Assembly (NCBI GenBank): GCA_035048485.1
Contig: CM068587.1
Location: forward strand, 33,403,001 to 33,467,000
Direction of reading: 5' to 3'
Source of the DNA: Pteria penguin
Taxonomy: Eukaryota; Mollusca; Bivalvia; Pterioida; Pteriidae
DNA length: 64,000 nt
Positions 12,309 to 24,164 of this stretch are shown here, piece after piece; within the stretch, counting starts at the first letter, position 1; each line of letters starts with the position of its first letter. The notes beneath the pieces are model-generated. The model had not been told where the DNA came from. It did not search any database and was given only the letters and a program-made list of their open reading frames with translations. Both the position numbers and the translations under genes were made by a program.

Positions 12309-13245
12309 GTATTTCACAGAATTGTTGTCCATGTGTGTCATGACATTTAACCAAGGCCACATCTGCCATTAAGGGCGCATTATGCAACGTTAGACCTTGC
12401 TCTTGTGTAAGTAAAAGAAAAATCTCAGATATTGCAACACAATCCTACGTGCACATATCTATAAAAAAAATAATACATTGAGAGAAAAGTAAACAAGAAG
12501 ATTTCTCATTAGTAATGAATTATTATTGGTTACTCTTTTGTCAGACGTAACTGACTCGTGAAGTACAAGAGTAGTAAGTATACAATTATACATACATTAA
12601 GAGTAATAACCAGACCTTCTTGAGATTAACATTTAATTTTTTTATTTAGTAATAAATGTACATGTATTGTGTAATGTCAATACTAAAGAAAGAAAATTTA
12701 TAATTACACTTTCCTGCTAAAAGATCTACCGTCATATGTGTAATTGTAAATATATTTGATGTAACATGAACTATTTATATTTATATATTTCTTTATACAG
12801 TAGTGTAAAAACATTGTATATAAATTTATTTGTATACCACCAATTGAAAGATCGGGGACATATTTCTCATAATGTCTATTTGTTTTAACATTTAACCTTG
12901 ACCTTTACTTTTATTAAAGATAAAGACATTGCATTTATATGTGTACTCAACAAATGAAGCCCTTTCAGACGACACCAAGATTACTAACCTTGTGATCTCG
13001 TTCATTTCCTTTATGCCAAAAACAGATTACTTAAATCTTGCCCATAACTTTTAAATCACTAATAATATTTACTCCACAAATGACACCATTTTAAATGACA
13101 GTCAGATCAATGACCTTGTGCTCGTAGACGTTACCCTAGTGCAAAAAATAAAATACAGTTTGTCTCCACACTCTATGTCTCACGATATCTCAGAATTGCC
13201 TTGATTCTATGCCAATACCTAATAAATATATAAAATATATATCTT
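12309..13245. other. dispersed-repeat flank, no gene seen
   Basis: Up to about 12,420 this is the continuation of the repeat into which copy B inserted (gggcgcattatgcaacgttag tail words). The rest is AT-rich with no recognisable exon. Confidence 0.5.
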
Positions 13246-13360
13246 TTAATTTTGTGCACCAGATGCGCATTTCGACAACGTATGTCTCTTCAGTGATGCT
13301 CGTGGCCGAATGGTTGGAAGTCTCATATATAATGAAGACCTTGTTTCGCTGTGATGATAT
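13246..13360 (-). mobile_element. PLE terminal fragment with hammerhead motif
   Basis: It matches 45,462-45,545 nearly base for base (ttttgtgcaccagatgcgca, gtctcttcagtgatgctcg, gccgaatggttgga). This is the terminal part of a third PLE family, whose RT remnant lies at 44.8-45.4 kb. The strand given is that of the ribozyme motif. Confidence 0.7.
13256..13299 (-). ncRNA. hammerhead ribozyme motif (type I, minimal)
   Basis: On the minus strand the order is GCAUCA, CUGAAGA, GAC-loop7-GUC, GAAA, UGC/GCA, UC, then UGGUGC. All conserved core bases (CUGANGA and GAAA) are present and the cleavage triplet reads AUC. Stem I is 6 bp with one G-U pair. Stem II is 3 bp with a 7-nt loop. Stem III is a 3-bp self-complementary stem with no loop, a form known from PLE hammerheads that probably work as dimers. 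Activity is inferred only. Confidence 0.75.
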
Positions 13361-13439
13361 TCCATCTCGTCCGTGCGCAGTAATCAACTGTTATAGAAGT
13401 TTGTATACATAAAACATAGTTTATTCAACCATATATTAT

Positions 13440-13535
13440 TATATTTTGCTCTTGACCGATAAGTTCCGGGTTCACTCACTCCCGCTGTATGCACACCGGT
13501 GGTCTGTCTTTCGGATGAGACAATGTCAATGAAAT
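13440..13535 (+). mobile_element. tRNA-derived SINE fragment
   Basis: It contains a box B-like stretch (ttccgggttcactcactccc), then gcacaccggtggtctgtctttcggatgagac. This is the same head-to-body junction as in the SINE at 23,890-24,164 read in reverse. The 5' box A half and the 3' body are missing. Confidence 0.6.
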
Positions 13536-13559
13536 AAATAAAAGTTGCTGATAAACATT

Positions 13560-15780
13560 GTAAAACTTGAGCTCTTTTAGTGCCAAAGGTCAAGGTCACA
13601 TGTTTACCATTGATAAATATTTTAAACATATAATGACCAAGCTGCGATGGGATCCACAAACTTAATACTCTTATTACTGGTGCAGAGGATGACGACTATT
13701 GTTTTATTTTTTCGGAGTCAAAGGTCAAGATCCAGTTATTGTTTGCCAATATTAATGCTGAATAACGGCTGTTTGCCCTCGCCAAAAGTCCTCCTTTTTC
13801 CCTAAAACTAACGTATTTTTCCCAGGAATGAAATAATTCCTTCATACACAAGGTTTGATATTCAATCACAGGATTAGATAATTCCATAACGGACGATATT
13901 TATTCAAATATCAGCGATGGAACACAGCCGTATTTTCATAACAAAGAGTACCGCTTTACCTGAGTTACGCTATGATTATATCTGTGTAGTTAGATGCTTT
14001 ACACAAATTCAAACGCCTACATGATTGATGATCTGGATACATTCGGTACTTCATATTTTGTTCGTGTTTTAGTGCCATAGTCATGTGACACCAGTTGTTC
14101 TATCATGTCTCACAACTCATGTTGCTGGATGGGATCCTCAAACTTAATATTACTCATATTACTGATGACGACTATTGGGGGGGTGGGGGGGTTCAAGGTC
14201 TCACTATCTAGAAACTGAAAGTTTTAAAATTGAACCCAGGATATTTCATTTGTTTATTCAATTAAAGTACCCAAGTTTCAAGATTTATTCCAAGAAAATC
14301 AGAATAGATATAGATATATCAACATATGTCATGTTTATTTATTTTCCCCTTTTTGCCAATTTTTCTTAATTTTTCCCTACTTCATGGGCATAACTAGATA
14401 AAGACTGAACCTTTTAGGCTAGGACCATCAATCTTGATACATGCACTTCATATGGCAAATGTAGACGTCTGGTGTTCTTCGAGGTTTGAGGTCAAAGGTC
14501 AAATGAGACAAACATTGAGAATAACTTCATAAACATAATTCATACCAAAATATTTGGCTAGAACCATAAAATTTGGTATACTTGCTACTGATGCTGATAG
14601 GACAGCGTCTATTATTTTGGGTCAAAGATCAAGGACATCTGCAAAACACACGATAACCTCGTTAACAAGATGCAAACTATTCGTACTTGTACAGTCAAAC
14701 TTGATACAGTTGCCTATTTGTGATCAGAGGACGATTTCTACTATTTTTCAAAGTCAAAATACAAGGTTACATTCCTTAACATTGTTAACAAAACTAAATC
14801 ATTTGAGTTATCACTGCATGTACCAAACTTGTTACACATACTACTGATGCTGAGTGGATGACGCCTATTAGATCAAGGTAACACGCCTAACATTTTGATA
14901 AACATTATAGATAAGATAGAAAAGCTTTGAAATATATGAAATTTGATACATATACACTTTAATTTAAAAAGACGACATCTAAACAGTAAAGAGGAAATGA
15001 TGGCAAGTAAGGTACCTCTTAGCATTACTGATAAGAATCTTAGAATACCGGTGATGTTTAGAATTACTTTGGATTGATTACAAAGATAGTTACATTTCAG
15101 TATAACAAAAATAGTAGAAATTAACAACAAATGCTTTACAATGAAGAATTGTAAGTATATATGAATTCAAACTACCTAAAAAGTCAAAGTCTTTGAACGA
15201 AATATATCACCTTACTACCGTTAAAAGGTAAATCAATTTAAACGGTTTTCCAGGATTCCTCGGTGTCGATCCCGCATGCCGTGGAAAGAATGCCCTGAAC
15301 TGTTTTAACTTTCGTAATAGGCATTCTCCTAGTTTCGTCGATGAAAATCCCATTTCAAAGAGACATATTGTCTACAGTGCAAAATGAAATTTGATATCTG
15401 GTGGCCATCAGTGTTGAAATGCGTTTGAAAAACCGCGTAATTAACAACTTTTCAACACACACTTTTTTCACACTTTTATACTATACTTGGTTTGTAATTC
15501 CTCGTATGTGTAAGAAACCTGATTTACTGTCCATATGTATAAAGGGCGATACTTGAATGACAGCCCCTTACTAATAACTTGATCACAACAAAATTTTATA
15601 GTTCATGACTCGAATTTCTGCGAATACAACTACGTTCACGGGTGCAGCCAAGACTTATGAAATCTGTATGTGAAAAGTAGCAACCATTATGATTTTTATG
15701 GGGATGGGGCAGGAAGACTTTGCAAACAATTTTCCGGTTCGCAATATAGAGCCTGGCAAAGAAAATAATCCGGACAGGGG
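13560..15780. other. degenerate 'caaaggtcaaggtcac' repeat, no gene seen
   Basis: Phrases such as gccaaaggtcaaggtcacat, ggtcaaagatcaaggacat and agtcaaaatacaaggttac recur every 120-150 bp from about 13,590 to 14,880. They mark an old tandem-type dispersed repeat. The small open frames over it are products of the repeat. Nothing recognisable is seen from 14,900 to 15,780. Confidence 0.5.
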
Positions 15781-15802
15781 TCATTCGGGCCGCCAATTTT
15801 TT

Positions 15803-15988
15803 TTTTTGTAGAATCCACCAACCCCCCCCCCCCCCCCTCACGTACACTAAAAGGCAAAATAAACAATCCGGATCTGAATATTGGCCAACCCCCCCCCCCA
15901 AAAAAAAAAAAACAAAACAAAACAAAACAAAACACAAAAAACAAAAACAAAAACAAAAAAACAAAAAACAAAACAAAAAACAAAAAAT
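15803..15988. repeat. poly-T, poly-C and AAAAC low-complexity tract
   Basis: A run of T, two C-runs of about 17 and 10, an A-run and then repeated aaaac units. Long frames across it are compositional artefacts. Confidence 0.95.
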
Positions 15989-15989
15989 C

Positions 15990-16760
15990 GGGTCTGAATA
16001 TAGGCAAAGATAATAAATACGGTTCACAAAAGTCTTCCTTTCCCCACCTCCCCATAAAATGAACTTATTGCTACCTAAGATGAAAATCGACAAACAGATA
16101 ATATCCTGGGTGAGTTCGAATCCAAGCAACGTTTGACAAACGGGTCCTTGACGTATTCTTCCTTACTGCCGCCATCAGTCATACCTTTACTGCTGATATG
16201 AAGCAGTACCATTAAGTATTGCCTTTTCAGCGAAATACAAACTACAAAAATTATTGTATAATTAAATTTCAGAAGTGTTCCATTTTTGAAGATCTACTGA
16301 TCCATACTGAAAATGATGTAATGACTCATTTTAAGAGTTGACAATTTCACATATAAATTGTGAAAGATTTGTAAACTTAGTACGGTTCCAGTGTCCTCTA
16401 CTAATAGTACACGTTTCAGAATTATGTATCAAAAATTCTCTACAATCAATTTAGAGGAATAGTCAATGTCCATATATATCTCGGACAATACAAGACCAAA
16501 TGTTTTAAGCCTTTGTCTTGTTAAACAAAAAGTACGTTCCAAAGTCTCTGCTACATAAAGTCCTTTTTGGACATGATTGGTCAGGTGAGCGACTCATGCT
16601 CATGGGACCCTATTGCTTCCGTTCTTTCGTATTTGCACTCTGATTATTAATTTCCTCAATAAAAGGTAGAAAGGAACCGATTATTATATTTTGTCAACTA
16701 TGACACTATATGTATCTAATTTTTCAGTACTAGCACCATTCTCGCCCGATTTTAAAGGAG
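15990..16760. other. no gene seen
   Basis: No domain-bearing frame, RNA gene or clear repeat border is recognised. Confidence 0.5.
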
Positions 16761-16763
16761 AGA

Positions 16764-16875
16764 GAGAGATTTCCCACTAGCAGGATGGTATATTTCTAAG
16801 AGAAGCAATTCCCCCTAGCAGGATAGTATACTAGTATTTCTCAGAGTGGGATTTCCCTTCGGCAGGATAGTATAC
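16764..16875. repeat. three-unit tandem repeat (about 45 bp)
   Basis: The words gatttccc/tagcaggat(a/g)gtata recur three times at about 45-bp spacing, with ctaagag/ctcagag between the units. Confidence 0.7.
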
Positions 16876-17085
16876 AGCACATGATCATACCGGTATAGGA
16901 TCCAAAACTGATGATGGTGTAATCGTATGTATTTATGATTGTAATTGGCTATATCAAAGGGATGTCCCTTGGCTTATAAAGGGTTACCAATTCTCGCTCT
17001 AGAAGCTTAATTGAGAGGGAATTATACTACAGGTACATGTAGATCATGTGGATTGGTAAAGTGCAGGTAAACAATATCGAAAATT

Positions 17086-17340
<255 letters not shown>

Positions 17341-17523
17341 CAAAAAGAATCAGTGAAACACCTGGGAGTACTATGGACCTTGGATCTCCGAAGTAAATAC
17401 CTGTAGAAAATAAAGACAAATTAGACAAACATATATATATATAATTCATTAGTTCGGTACTTTATATGTTTCCTCGTTTAAGTCTTTCCTTTAATGAGGA
17501 TTTTTAAAAGCCATCATCCATCT

Positions 17524-17615
17524 AGTCCGAGATTCTCTGTCCTTCTCCCACTTTTGATATCGGCGTCACAAACAGCCGATATCAAAAGTGGGAGAAGGGG
17601 AGAGAATCTCAGACT
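17524..17615. repeat. near-perfect 36-bp hairpin
   Basis: The left arm at 17,529-17,564 (gagattctctgtcc...gatatcggc) is the reverse complement of 17,575-17,610 with two mismatches and a 10-bp spacer. The match extends a few bases outward with one more mismatch. No transposase is seen nearby. Confidence 0.9.
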
Positions 17616-17619
17616 ATCA

Positions 17620-18285
17620 TCCATCCAAAAGGGGGCTGGACCCACGCTGATATTCGGCGAAAATTATTTTCTTATTTTTCGATGTAAAATAAGTCTAAAT
17701 TTACATACATAAACAGGGATGGACCCCCTTTCTGAAAATTCACCATCATCATCATCTATTTATTTATTTTTCTCTATTCCTTTTTTCCATGTCTCAATGG
17801 AAAGGTCGTGAGCTAACCTTTCATATGAAACCATTTGCAGGATTTTCTCTTTTGATGAACTACGGCGTTAGGGCCTAATGTTCCTTATAATTCAATTCGA
17901 CCAAAACTGCAGCTGCATCATGTAAATCTTTTCACATACATGTGTATATTTAAATGCTGCATTGACCCTTAGAAATGTCTTTGTCGTTTTCGTCATTATC
18001 TTGCAATTTAATTTCTTTTTATTCTAACCATTGGCATTCCATCTTTTCTCCTTATTATTTTACACTGCCTTTATTTAAACGACTTGTCTTCCTGTCGAGC
18101 TGTCTGCGGTTTCATCGGGAATTTGGGAATTTCCAATAGCATTCGGAACAATCTCGCCCTTTACTTGTAGTTACGTTTACGCAGGAAAAGTACGAGGATG
18201 TCCGAATGTTTCCAATGGCGAAGAATGTCTGGACGCACTGCGCAGCTGCGTAAACTGCAGTCCGCTCTTCACATATTGAAGTGTC
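17620..18285. other. no gene seen
   Basis: Between the hairpin and the large palindrome. No supportable feature is recognised. Confidence 0.5.
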
Positions 18286-18287
18286 AG

Positions 18288-19952
18288 TTACGGAACGCCG
18301 TAGCTGTCTTAAGATTACATTATTAACAATAAATAGTCATTTCACAATAGCATTACGTCAAAACAGTATACCATTAAGTAGTTTTATATTATATGAAATC
18401 AAACAAATATGATGTGAAATCGAAACAATGCGTTATGAGGTCAAACATTAAGTTATGATGTCACAAAAGCATGTTATGGAGTCAAAATAGAATGTTATGA
18501 AGTCAAAACATTACGTTATGAAGTCACAAAAATACGTTATGGATTCAAAATAATATGTTATGAAGTCAAAGCATTATGTAATGAAGTCATACAATACATT
18601 ATGGAGTCAAAATAGTATCTTATGAAATCATCAAAGTACGTTATAAAGTAAAAACATTACGTTATGAAGTCACAAAATTACGGTATGCAGTTAAAATAGT
18701 ACAAATGTATGTTATGAAGTCAAAACATTACGGTATGAAGTCACAAAAATACGTTATGGAGTCAAAATAGTATGTTATGAAGTCATTCAAGTACGTTATG
18801 AAGTCATTAAAGTACGTTATGAAGTCAAAACATTCCGTTTTGAAGTCACAAAAGTACGCTATGCAGTGAGAATATTATGTTATGAAGTCAAAACATTACA
18901 TTATGAAGTCATAAAAGTATTTTATGAAGTAATAAAGCATGTTATGAAGTCATAACAACACATTATGAAGTGCAGTAGTAAGTCATTAAGACAAAACAGT
19001 AAGGCATGAAGCCAAATATTAAGTTAAGGTCTTATACAGGGGCAGATCCAGGTTTTAGAGTCAAAAGGGAGGGGGGCGAAGTCAGGCGAGGGGTATGGGA
19101 ACTTCAATTAACCGTTCTCAGTCGGTACCGCAGTTGTCGTGTGAACAAAGCTTTTTGTGTGCTATTCATATCTTGAGTTGTCCATATCTTCTTGTTCTTG
19201 TTGTACACGTGGTGGATTTTGTCATACAGCTGAGTCAGAGCTGATCTTGTAATAAATCTGATTCAGCTATATATATCGCAAAATCCAGAGAGCTATAATA
19301 CAGTTCTCTGGCAAAATCTACCATCATTACTTTTAGTAGACAGAAACACAGAAACGAAGCATCTATACTAGGCGAATGTAGAAATGTTTGAAAAGGGGGT
19401 AGCGACCTGCCATGAATGTTTTTCAGTCAGGGAAGGATGGGTTGGGGTTGAAGCCCTGAACCTAGCCAAATGACCTTTGTTGGGCAAAATTTTTCGATCA
19501 AAGGGGTTGCAACCCCGCATCACCTGCTTACTACCGGTTTATAAATTCTCATAAGACAGATAGAAGGAGCTTAGTGAACGATGGATTTTTTTCACTTGGA
19601 TGAATTCTATTGACTAAATAGGGAAAGAAATCATGTCATATTAGAGCATACAATGATAAACATCTATACTGGAAGAGAAGCAAGCCGGTGTAGCCCAGTG
19701 GATGAGGTGCTCTGCTCGTGACCAGGAAGTCCGGGTTCGACTCCCGGCATGAGTGAATCGGTGTCATTATCTTTCGGATACGCAAGACAGTGAAACCGAG
19801 GTCCCGTGCCGCGGTAGGCGTGGCACGTAAAAGATCCCTCACTGCTTCAGGAGGGTCCGTTGCAAAGGTATAGATTTCTGTGCAATGCATCAGGCAGATG
19901 CCATCACCATATGCATATACGTAAAATAATCGTGAATTGACGAAAACAATAC
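18288..19952 (+). repeat. left arm of a 3.3-kb imperfect palindrome
   Basis: The order is a unique-looking edge (tacggaacgccgtagctgtc, ttaagattacattattaaca), a minisatellite (18,420-19,000), a conserved block (gaagtcaggcgaggggtatg, cagctgagtcagagctgatc, gcaaaatcta..catcattactt), the block agtgaacgatgg..ttcacttggatgaatt and a SINE. Each block recurs reversed and in the same order in the right arm at 20,384-21,629. By eye the arms differ by roughly 10-20 percent plus indels. Confidence 0.85.
18420..19000. repeat. GTTATGAAGTCAAAACATTAC-type minisatellite
   Basis: About twenty-two units of roughly 25 bp with the core gttatgaagtca are followed by variable 3' bases (caaaaatac, aaacatta, aaatagta, ttaaagtac). 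A reversed array of the same unit lies at 21,045-21,500. Confidence 0.9.
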
Positions 19953-19955
19953 TTA
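19684..19955 (+). mobile_element. tRNA-derived SINE, nearly full length
   Basis: Pol III promoter boxes are visible: box A TAGCCCAGTGG at 19,691-19,701 and box B GGTTCGACTCC at 19,734-19,744. They are followed by a body with gcacgtaaaagatccctcac, ttgcaaaggtatagatttct and catcaccatatgcatatacg. Related copies lie at 23,890-24,164 (-), 20,384-20,545 (-), 39,205-39,440 (+), 49,145-49,300 (-) and 38,893-38,995 (-). No intact tRNA fold is claimed. Confidence 0.85.
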
Positions 19956-20017
19956 ATCGCTGGAAGAGAAACCATAACAAGATCTCAAGACCACGCCTAT
20001 TTCCCACCATCGAGAGC

Positions 20018-20383
20018 TGGGCATAGGTTCAAAATTACACATGCACTAGATCATATAGATCTAGGGAATACACATGTACTTTTAGCTCATAATCAAATCT
20101 CAGAGAATAGTGATAACAACAAATTGTTTACGAACGGACGACAAATGGTATTGCATAATCTCTGGCCAGTAGAGCTAATTGAATTGAAACAAAAGGATAA
20201 ATTTCGGTTGTTTGTTTATCAATTAACATTGAATCACGTAAACGAGCACAAACTTAATCCAAATACAGCAATTTCTGTTCTGCAAGTCAGATCATTACAA
20301 AATAAACTTTACTCCAAGAGATTTTTACCTGATAATTTTCTGTTGTGTATCTTGAAAAATGGACACTACACGAACAATATATT
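20018..20383 (+). other. open frame of unknown identity in the palindrome loop
   Basis: About 120 codons are open. The first Met of any length is at 20,124, and the frame contains VLHNLWPVELIELKQ, FRLFVYQLTLNH and LYSKRFLPDNFLLCILKNGH. It is not simple sequence and does not look like the surrounding repeats. It is confined to the unpaired loop of the palindrome and ends where the inverted SINE begins. No family is recognised. It could be an exon or transposon fragment, or chance. Confidence 0.3.
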
Positions 20384-20545
20384 GATTGATTATTGTTTAC
20401 GTCATTCCACGATTATTTCACGCATATGGTGACGGCGTCCGTCTGATACATTGCATAGAGATTTATACCTTTGCAACAGAACCCCCCCCCCCACCCGAAG
20501 CAGTGAGGGATCTTTTATATGCCACACCTACTGCGACACGGGACC
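20384..20545 (-). mobile_element. SINE body, head deleted
   Basis: Reverse of the SINE body: tgatacattgcatagagatt, cctttgcaacagaac, a C-run, and gaagcagtgagggatctttt. It is the inverted counterpart of the SINE at 19,684-19,955 within the palindrome. Confidence 0.8.
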
Positions 20546-21629
20546 TGAATATAATTCATCCGAGTGAAAAAAAATCATCGTTCTTTAAACTCTAGCTGCC
20601 TATCAGTTTTATGAAAATATATAAACCGCTCGTAGTGACTGAAAAGCATTCATTGCAGGTCGCAGCCCCTTTTTCAAATATTTCTACATACTACTTAAAG
20701 TAATGATGATGGATTTTGCCAGAGACCTGTATTATAGGTCTTTAGATTTTGCGATTTAGCTGAATCAGATTTATTACAAGATCAGCTCTGACTCAGCTGT
20801 TTGACAAAATCCACTATATGTACAACAAGAATAACAAGATAAGGACAATACATGAATAACATTCACAAAAAGCTTCGCTCACACGACAGCTGCGGAACCG
20901 ACTTCGAACGGTCAATTGAAGTCCCCATACCCCTCGCCTGACTTCGCCCTCCTCCCTTTTCTTAACTGTAAAACCTGTACCCGCCACCTGTATAAGAGAC
21001 CTTAACTTAACATTTGGCTTCATGCCTTACTGTTTTGTCTTAATGATTTACTATTGCACTTCATAATGTGTTGTTATGACTTCATAACTGCTTTATTACT
21101 CTATAAAATACTTCATGACTTCATAATGTAATGTTTTGACTTGATAATGTAATGTTTTGACTTCAGAACATAATATCCTCACTGCATAGCATACATTTGT
21201 GACTTCATAACGTAATGTTTGACTTCATAACGTACTTTAATGATTTCATAACATACTATTTTGACTCCATAACGTATTTTTGTTACTTCATAACGTAATG
21301 TTTTGACTTCATAACGTACTTTGATGACTTCATAACATACTGTTTTGACTCCAAAACGCATTTTTGTGACTTCATAACGTAAGTTTTGACTTCATAACAT
21401 ACTATTTTGACTCCATAACATACTATTTTGACTCCATAACATGCCTTTGTGACTTCATAACGTAATGTTTTGACACCACAACCCACTATTTCGACTTAAC
21501 ATCATATTTGTTTGACTTCATATGATATAAAAAAACTACTTCATGGTAAACTGTTTTGATGTAATGCTATTGTGAAATGACTATTTATTGTTAATAATGT
21601 AACCTTAAGACAGCTATGGCATTCCATAG
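20384..21629 (-). repeat. right arm of the 3.3-kb imperfect palindrome
   Basis: This is the reverse complement of 18,288-19,952 with indels. The SINE head is deleted (only the body at 20,384-20,545 remains) and the minisatellite array is shorter. The outer edge ttaagacagctatggcattcc pairs with the left edge at 18,288. Confidence 0.85.
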
Positions 21630-23640
21630 TCAGTAATGGTTACTTAACACTTGCCGATATGAGATAGCAGAATCAAACATTGATAGGTAGATCTATCTCT
21701 ATTTATTTAATAACGTAGCAATGACAAAGTTTAATGATATTATCAAATAGTGAAATATCCAAACCGAAAGTAGACTAATGCAGTAACTTGAGTAAGTCCT
21801 TTTTAACAATTGTTGTAAATGAAATCAGCCTAATTAAATGACAGATTATTTGCTTTATCTTCCTTTCATAAAATTTGATTGAAAATTATGATCTTGAAGC
21901 CTTTGCCTTGGCTTTGCATTTTGGGTTCCATAGTCTAGCAATCAGTACAATGAGAAATCTGCCATTTATCCATTAGAACTTCAAACCTTTTGGATTTAAG
22001 TATTCCACAGAATTGTTGCACAGGATCCAAGGGTGTGTCATGACCTTGAATCAAGATCATATCTGCAAAGTCAAGGTCATGCATATGATTATCAAATTAT
22101 TGTCCAGGCAGTGACATTTTAGCCCTTGCATGGATGTGAAAAATATTTCATCAAGGTCACATTTTGTATGATGGGTAATTCTTTGTTTGAACCATTACTT
22201 TTTCCCCTTGCGTGGATATGAACAATACCTCACAGAATTGTACTAAGGGTGTGTCATGACATTGAAAAAAGTTCATATCTTCAAGGTCATGGTCACAGTA
22301 CTAATGTCATTGATATTCTTGCCCAGGCCATCACTTTTTGATGTATGCATGGGCTTGAATAATATTTCATTGAATTGTTGCCCAGGATCCAAATTGACAT
22401 TGAACTAGGGTCATATCTGCAATGTCAAGGTCACAGTGCTTAAGTTTCCCCCTTCAGTTTAAGTAATGGGTGTATCATGCAATGTTTGGCGTTTTTTTTT
22501 TTTTTTTTTTTTGTTAATATGTATAATTTTATGCCCCCACCAGGTATAACTACATCAGACTTTATGTTTCACTGTGTCCTTTTATACATCTGAACCCACT
22601 GTAGCCTTCAGTTCTGTCCAGACTATCAGGTTGCAGGTCCATAGGATTAAAGTATTATATACGGTGCATTGTGATGATAATTTGTGTGTATATAATACAT
22701 AACATGAAGCCATTTATCTGGTAAATTGTGAAATTCATGACCACTTGAGGCAGTGGCTCAGTCTCTAGCATTGGGTCTATATGGGCTGTTATAGCATCAG
22801 GTACAATATTATAAATAGTATGAAGACATTCACATAAATTTCAATTTCCTTACTTTTGTGTAAGGGTTTAAATCTGTAATGACCAGGGTATATGGCAGTA
22901 TGGTCACTGGTGAAAAGGTAAAAATCTTAAAAAATCTTCTTTAATCTTGTGGCTTATGTTCGTTAACTAAAGGTTTGATGATGAAGTCAGAGAAGCCAAC
23001 CACGAAAATTGTGAAATTCAGAGATGTTGAAAAGTTTTCTGACATTTCAATCATTTTCAGTGATTTTTAATATTTAGTCAGTCTGGACAATGAAATATAT
23101 AGAAACAATTTCAGAATTTTGTCAGTCCAGATGAAATTTTGTCAATCAAAACCTTCGGACTGACATTTTTTAATATCACTGGAAATTCATGACTGCTGTG
23201 GTGTATAGAGGTTCTGGATTTTAGAGAAGGCAGGACTCATATGATTATTTTCATTTTAAAAATATTCCATCTCTCTTCATAATAAGAAGTTATAATATTA
23301 TTATGTAAAATTATATTTATAAAGAGTTCTAGGTCATCTAACAAATCTGAAACTATGGTTCACCACCTGGGCCTCAAATATATTCAGGTTACCAGTATTA
23401 GGCTTATAGGGAATTTTTATGAAACTGCAATGATAAATATTAGATCTATCATTGAATTTAAAGTTTTGAATTTAGATTTGAGTTTCGTGATATAATGCTA
23501 TGACATACCCTTGAACTTTCACAATGCAAATTTACAAAGGGTAGATTTCTTTAAAATATTATTATTATTTAAATGTTTTTAAATCTTTCTATGGAACTTT
23601 GCATGAAGCTCTACATTAGCTAATGCACTTAATTTTCTTT
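21630..23640. other. upstream region of the receptor gene; dispersed repeats
   Basis: From about 21,990 to 22,480 are repeats of ttgttgcacaggatccaag, ggtgtgtcatgacc and tatctgcaaagtcaaggtca, ending in a T-run at 22,490-22,512. No further gene is recognised. The 5' UTR and promoter of the receptor gene should lie here or farther left, but I see no decisive core-promoter motif. Confidence 0.5.
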
Positions 23641-23651
23641 TAAGGTTAGAG

Positions 23652-23874
23652 ATGATGCAGCTGATCCTCTTCCTGATTCTTGTTCTGCCTTTGATATTTG
23701 CTCTCCGAATAGATGTGAAAGAATGTCCATTAAATAAGACAGCATGGGAAGCTAGGGAACGAGCATTTGTTAATGAATGCAAGTCACCAGAAGTGTATCA
23801 CTGTATACAAGATGACAAAGATAAATTGATGGAAACATGCATGATTGCTGCACAAGTAGACCCTTCACAGACAG
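23652..23874 (+). CDS. receptor-like ankyrin protein, exon 1: signal peptide and ectodomain
   Basis: The frame opens with ATGATG. The first 18 residues form a strong signal peptide (MMQLILFLILVLPLIFAL), so the protein should enter the secretory pathway. The mature start carries cysteines at residues 25, 43, 51 and 63 and one N-glycosylation sequon (NKT, residue 28). The exon ends ACA G|gtatgc, phase 1, which joins in frame to 25,664. A ttttaag just upstream of the ATG could be a splice acceptor for a 5' UTR exon. The small Cys-rich domain is not one I can name. The second Met could equally be the start. Confidence 0.75.
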
Positions 23875-23889
23875 GTATGCTAGTGAGAT

Positions 23890-24164
23890 TGATTGATTAT
23901 TGTTTTATGTCACTCCATGATTATTTCACGTATATATGGTGACGGCATCTGCCTGATGCATCACACGGAAATTTATAACTTTGCAATGGACTCATCCGAG
24001 GCAGTGACGGATCTTTACTTGTCATATCAACCATGACACGGGACCTCAGTTTTTACTGTCTTGTCCGAAAGACAGGACATCGGTGCACCCATGCATTTAT
24101 GGCGGGAGTCGAACCCAGGCCTCTCAGTCATAAACTGAGCACCTCATCCACTGGGCTACAATGA
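23890..24164 (-). mobile_element. tRNA-derived SINE in intron 1
   Basis: This is a minus-strand copy with box B (reverse of gagtcgaacc) and box A (reverse of ccactgggctaca) near its right end, and the body (gatgcatcacacggaaattt, gcagtgacggatcttt) to the left. It lies 16 bp downstream of the exon 1 donor. Confidence 0.8.

Noticed and set aside
15596..16129. 177-codon minus-strand frame with Phe/Cys runs
   Set aside because: It spans poly-T, poly-C and AAAAC low-complexity sequence, and the composition explains the open frame.
18420..19000. CRISPR-like array of short repeats
   Set aside because: The units are contiguous, degenerate and lack unique spacers. The setting is eukaryotic. It is a minisatellite.
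19684..19760. Genuine tRNA gene
   Set aside because: Box A and box B are present, but the sequence continues into a SINE body repeated elsewhere in the window and no full cloverleaf is evident.
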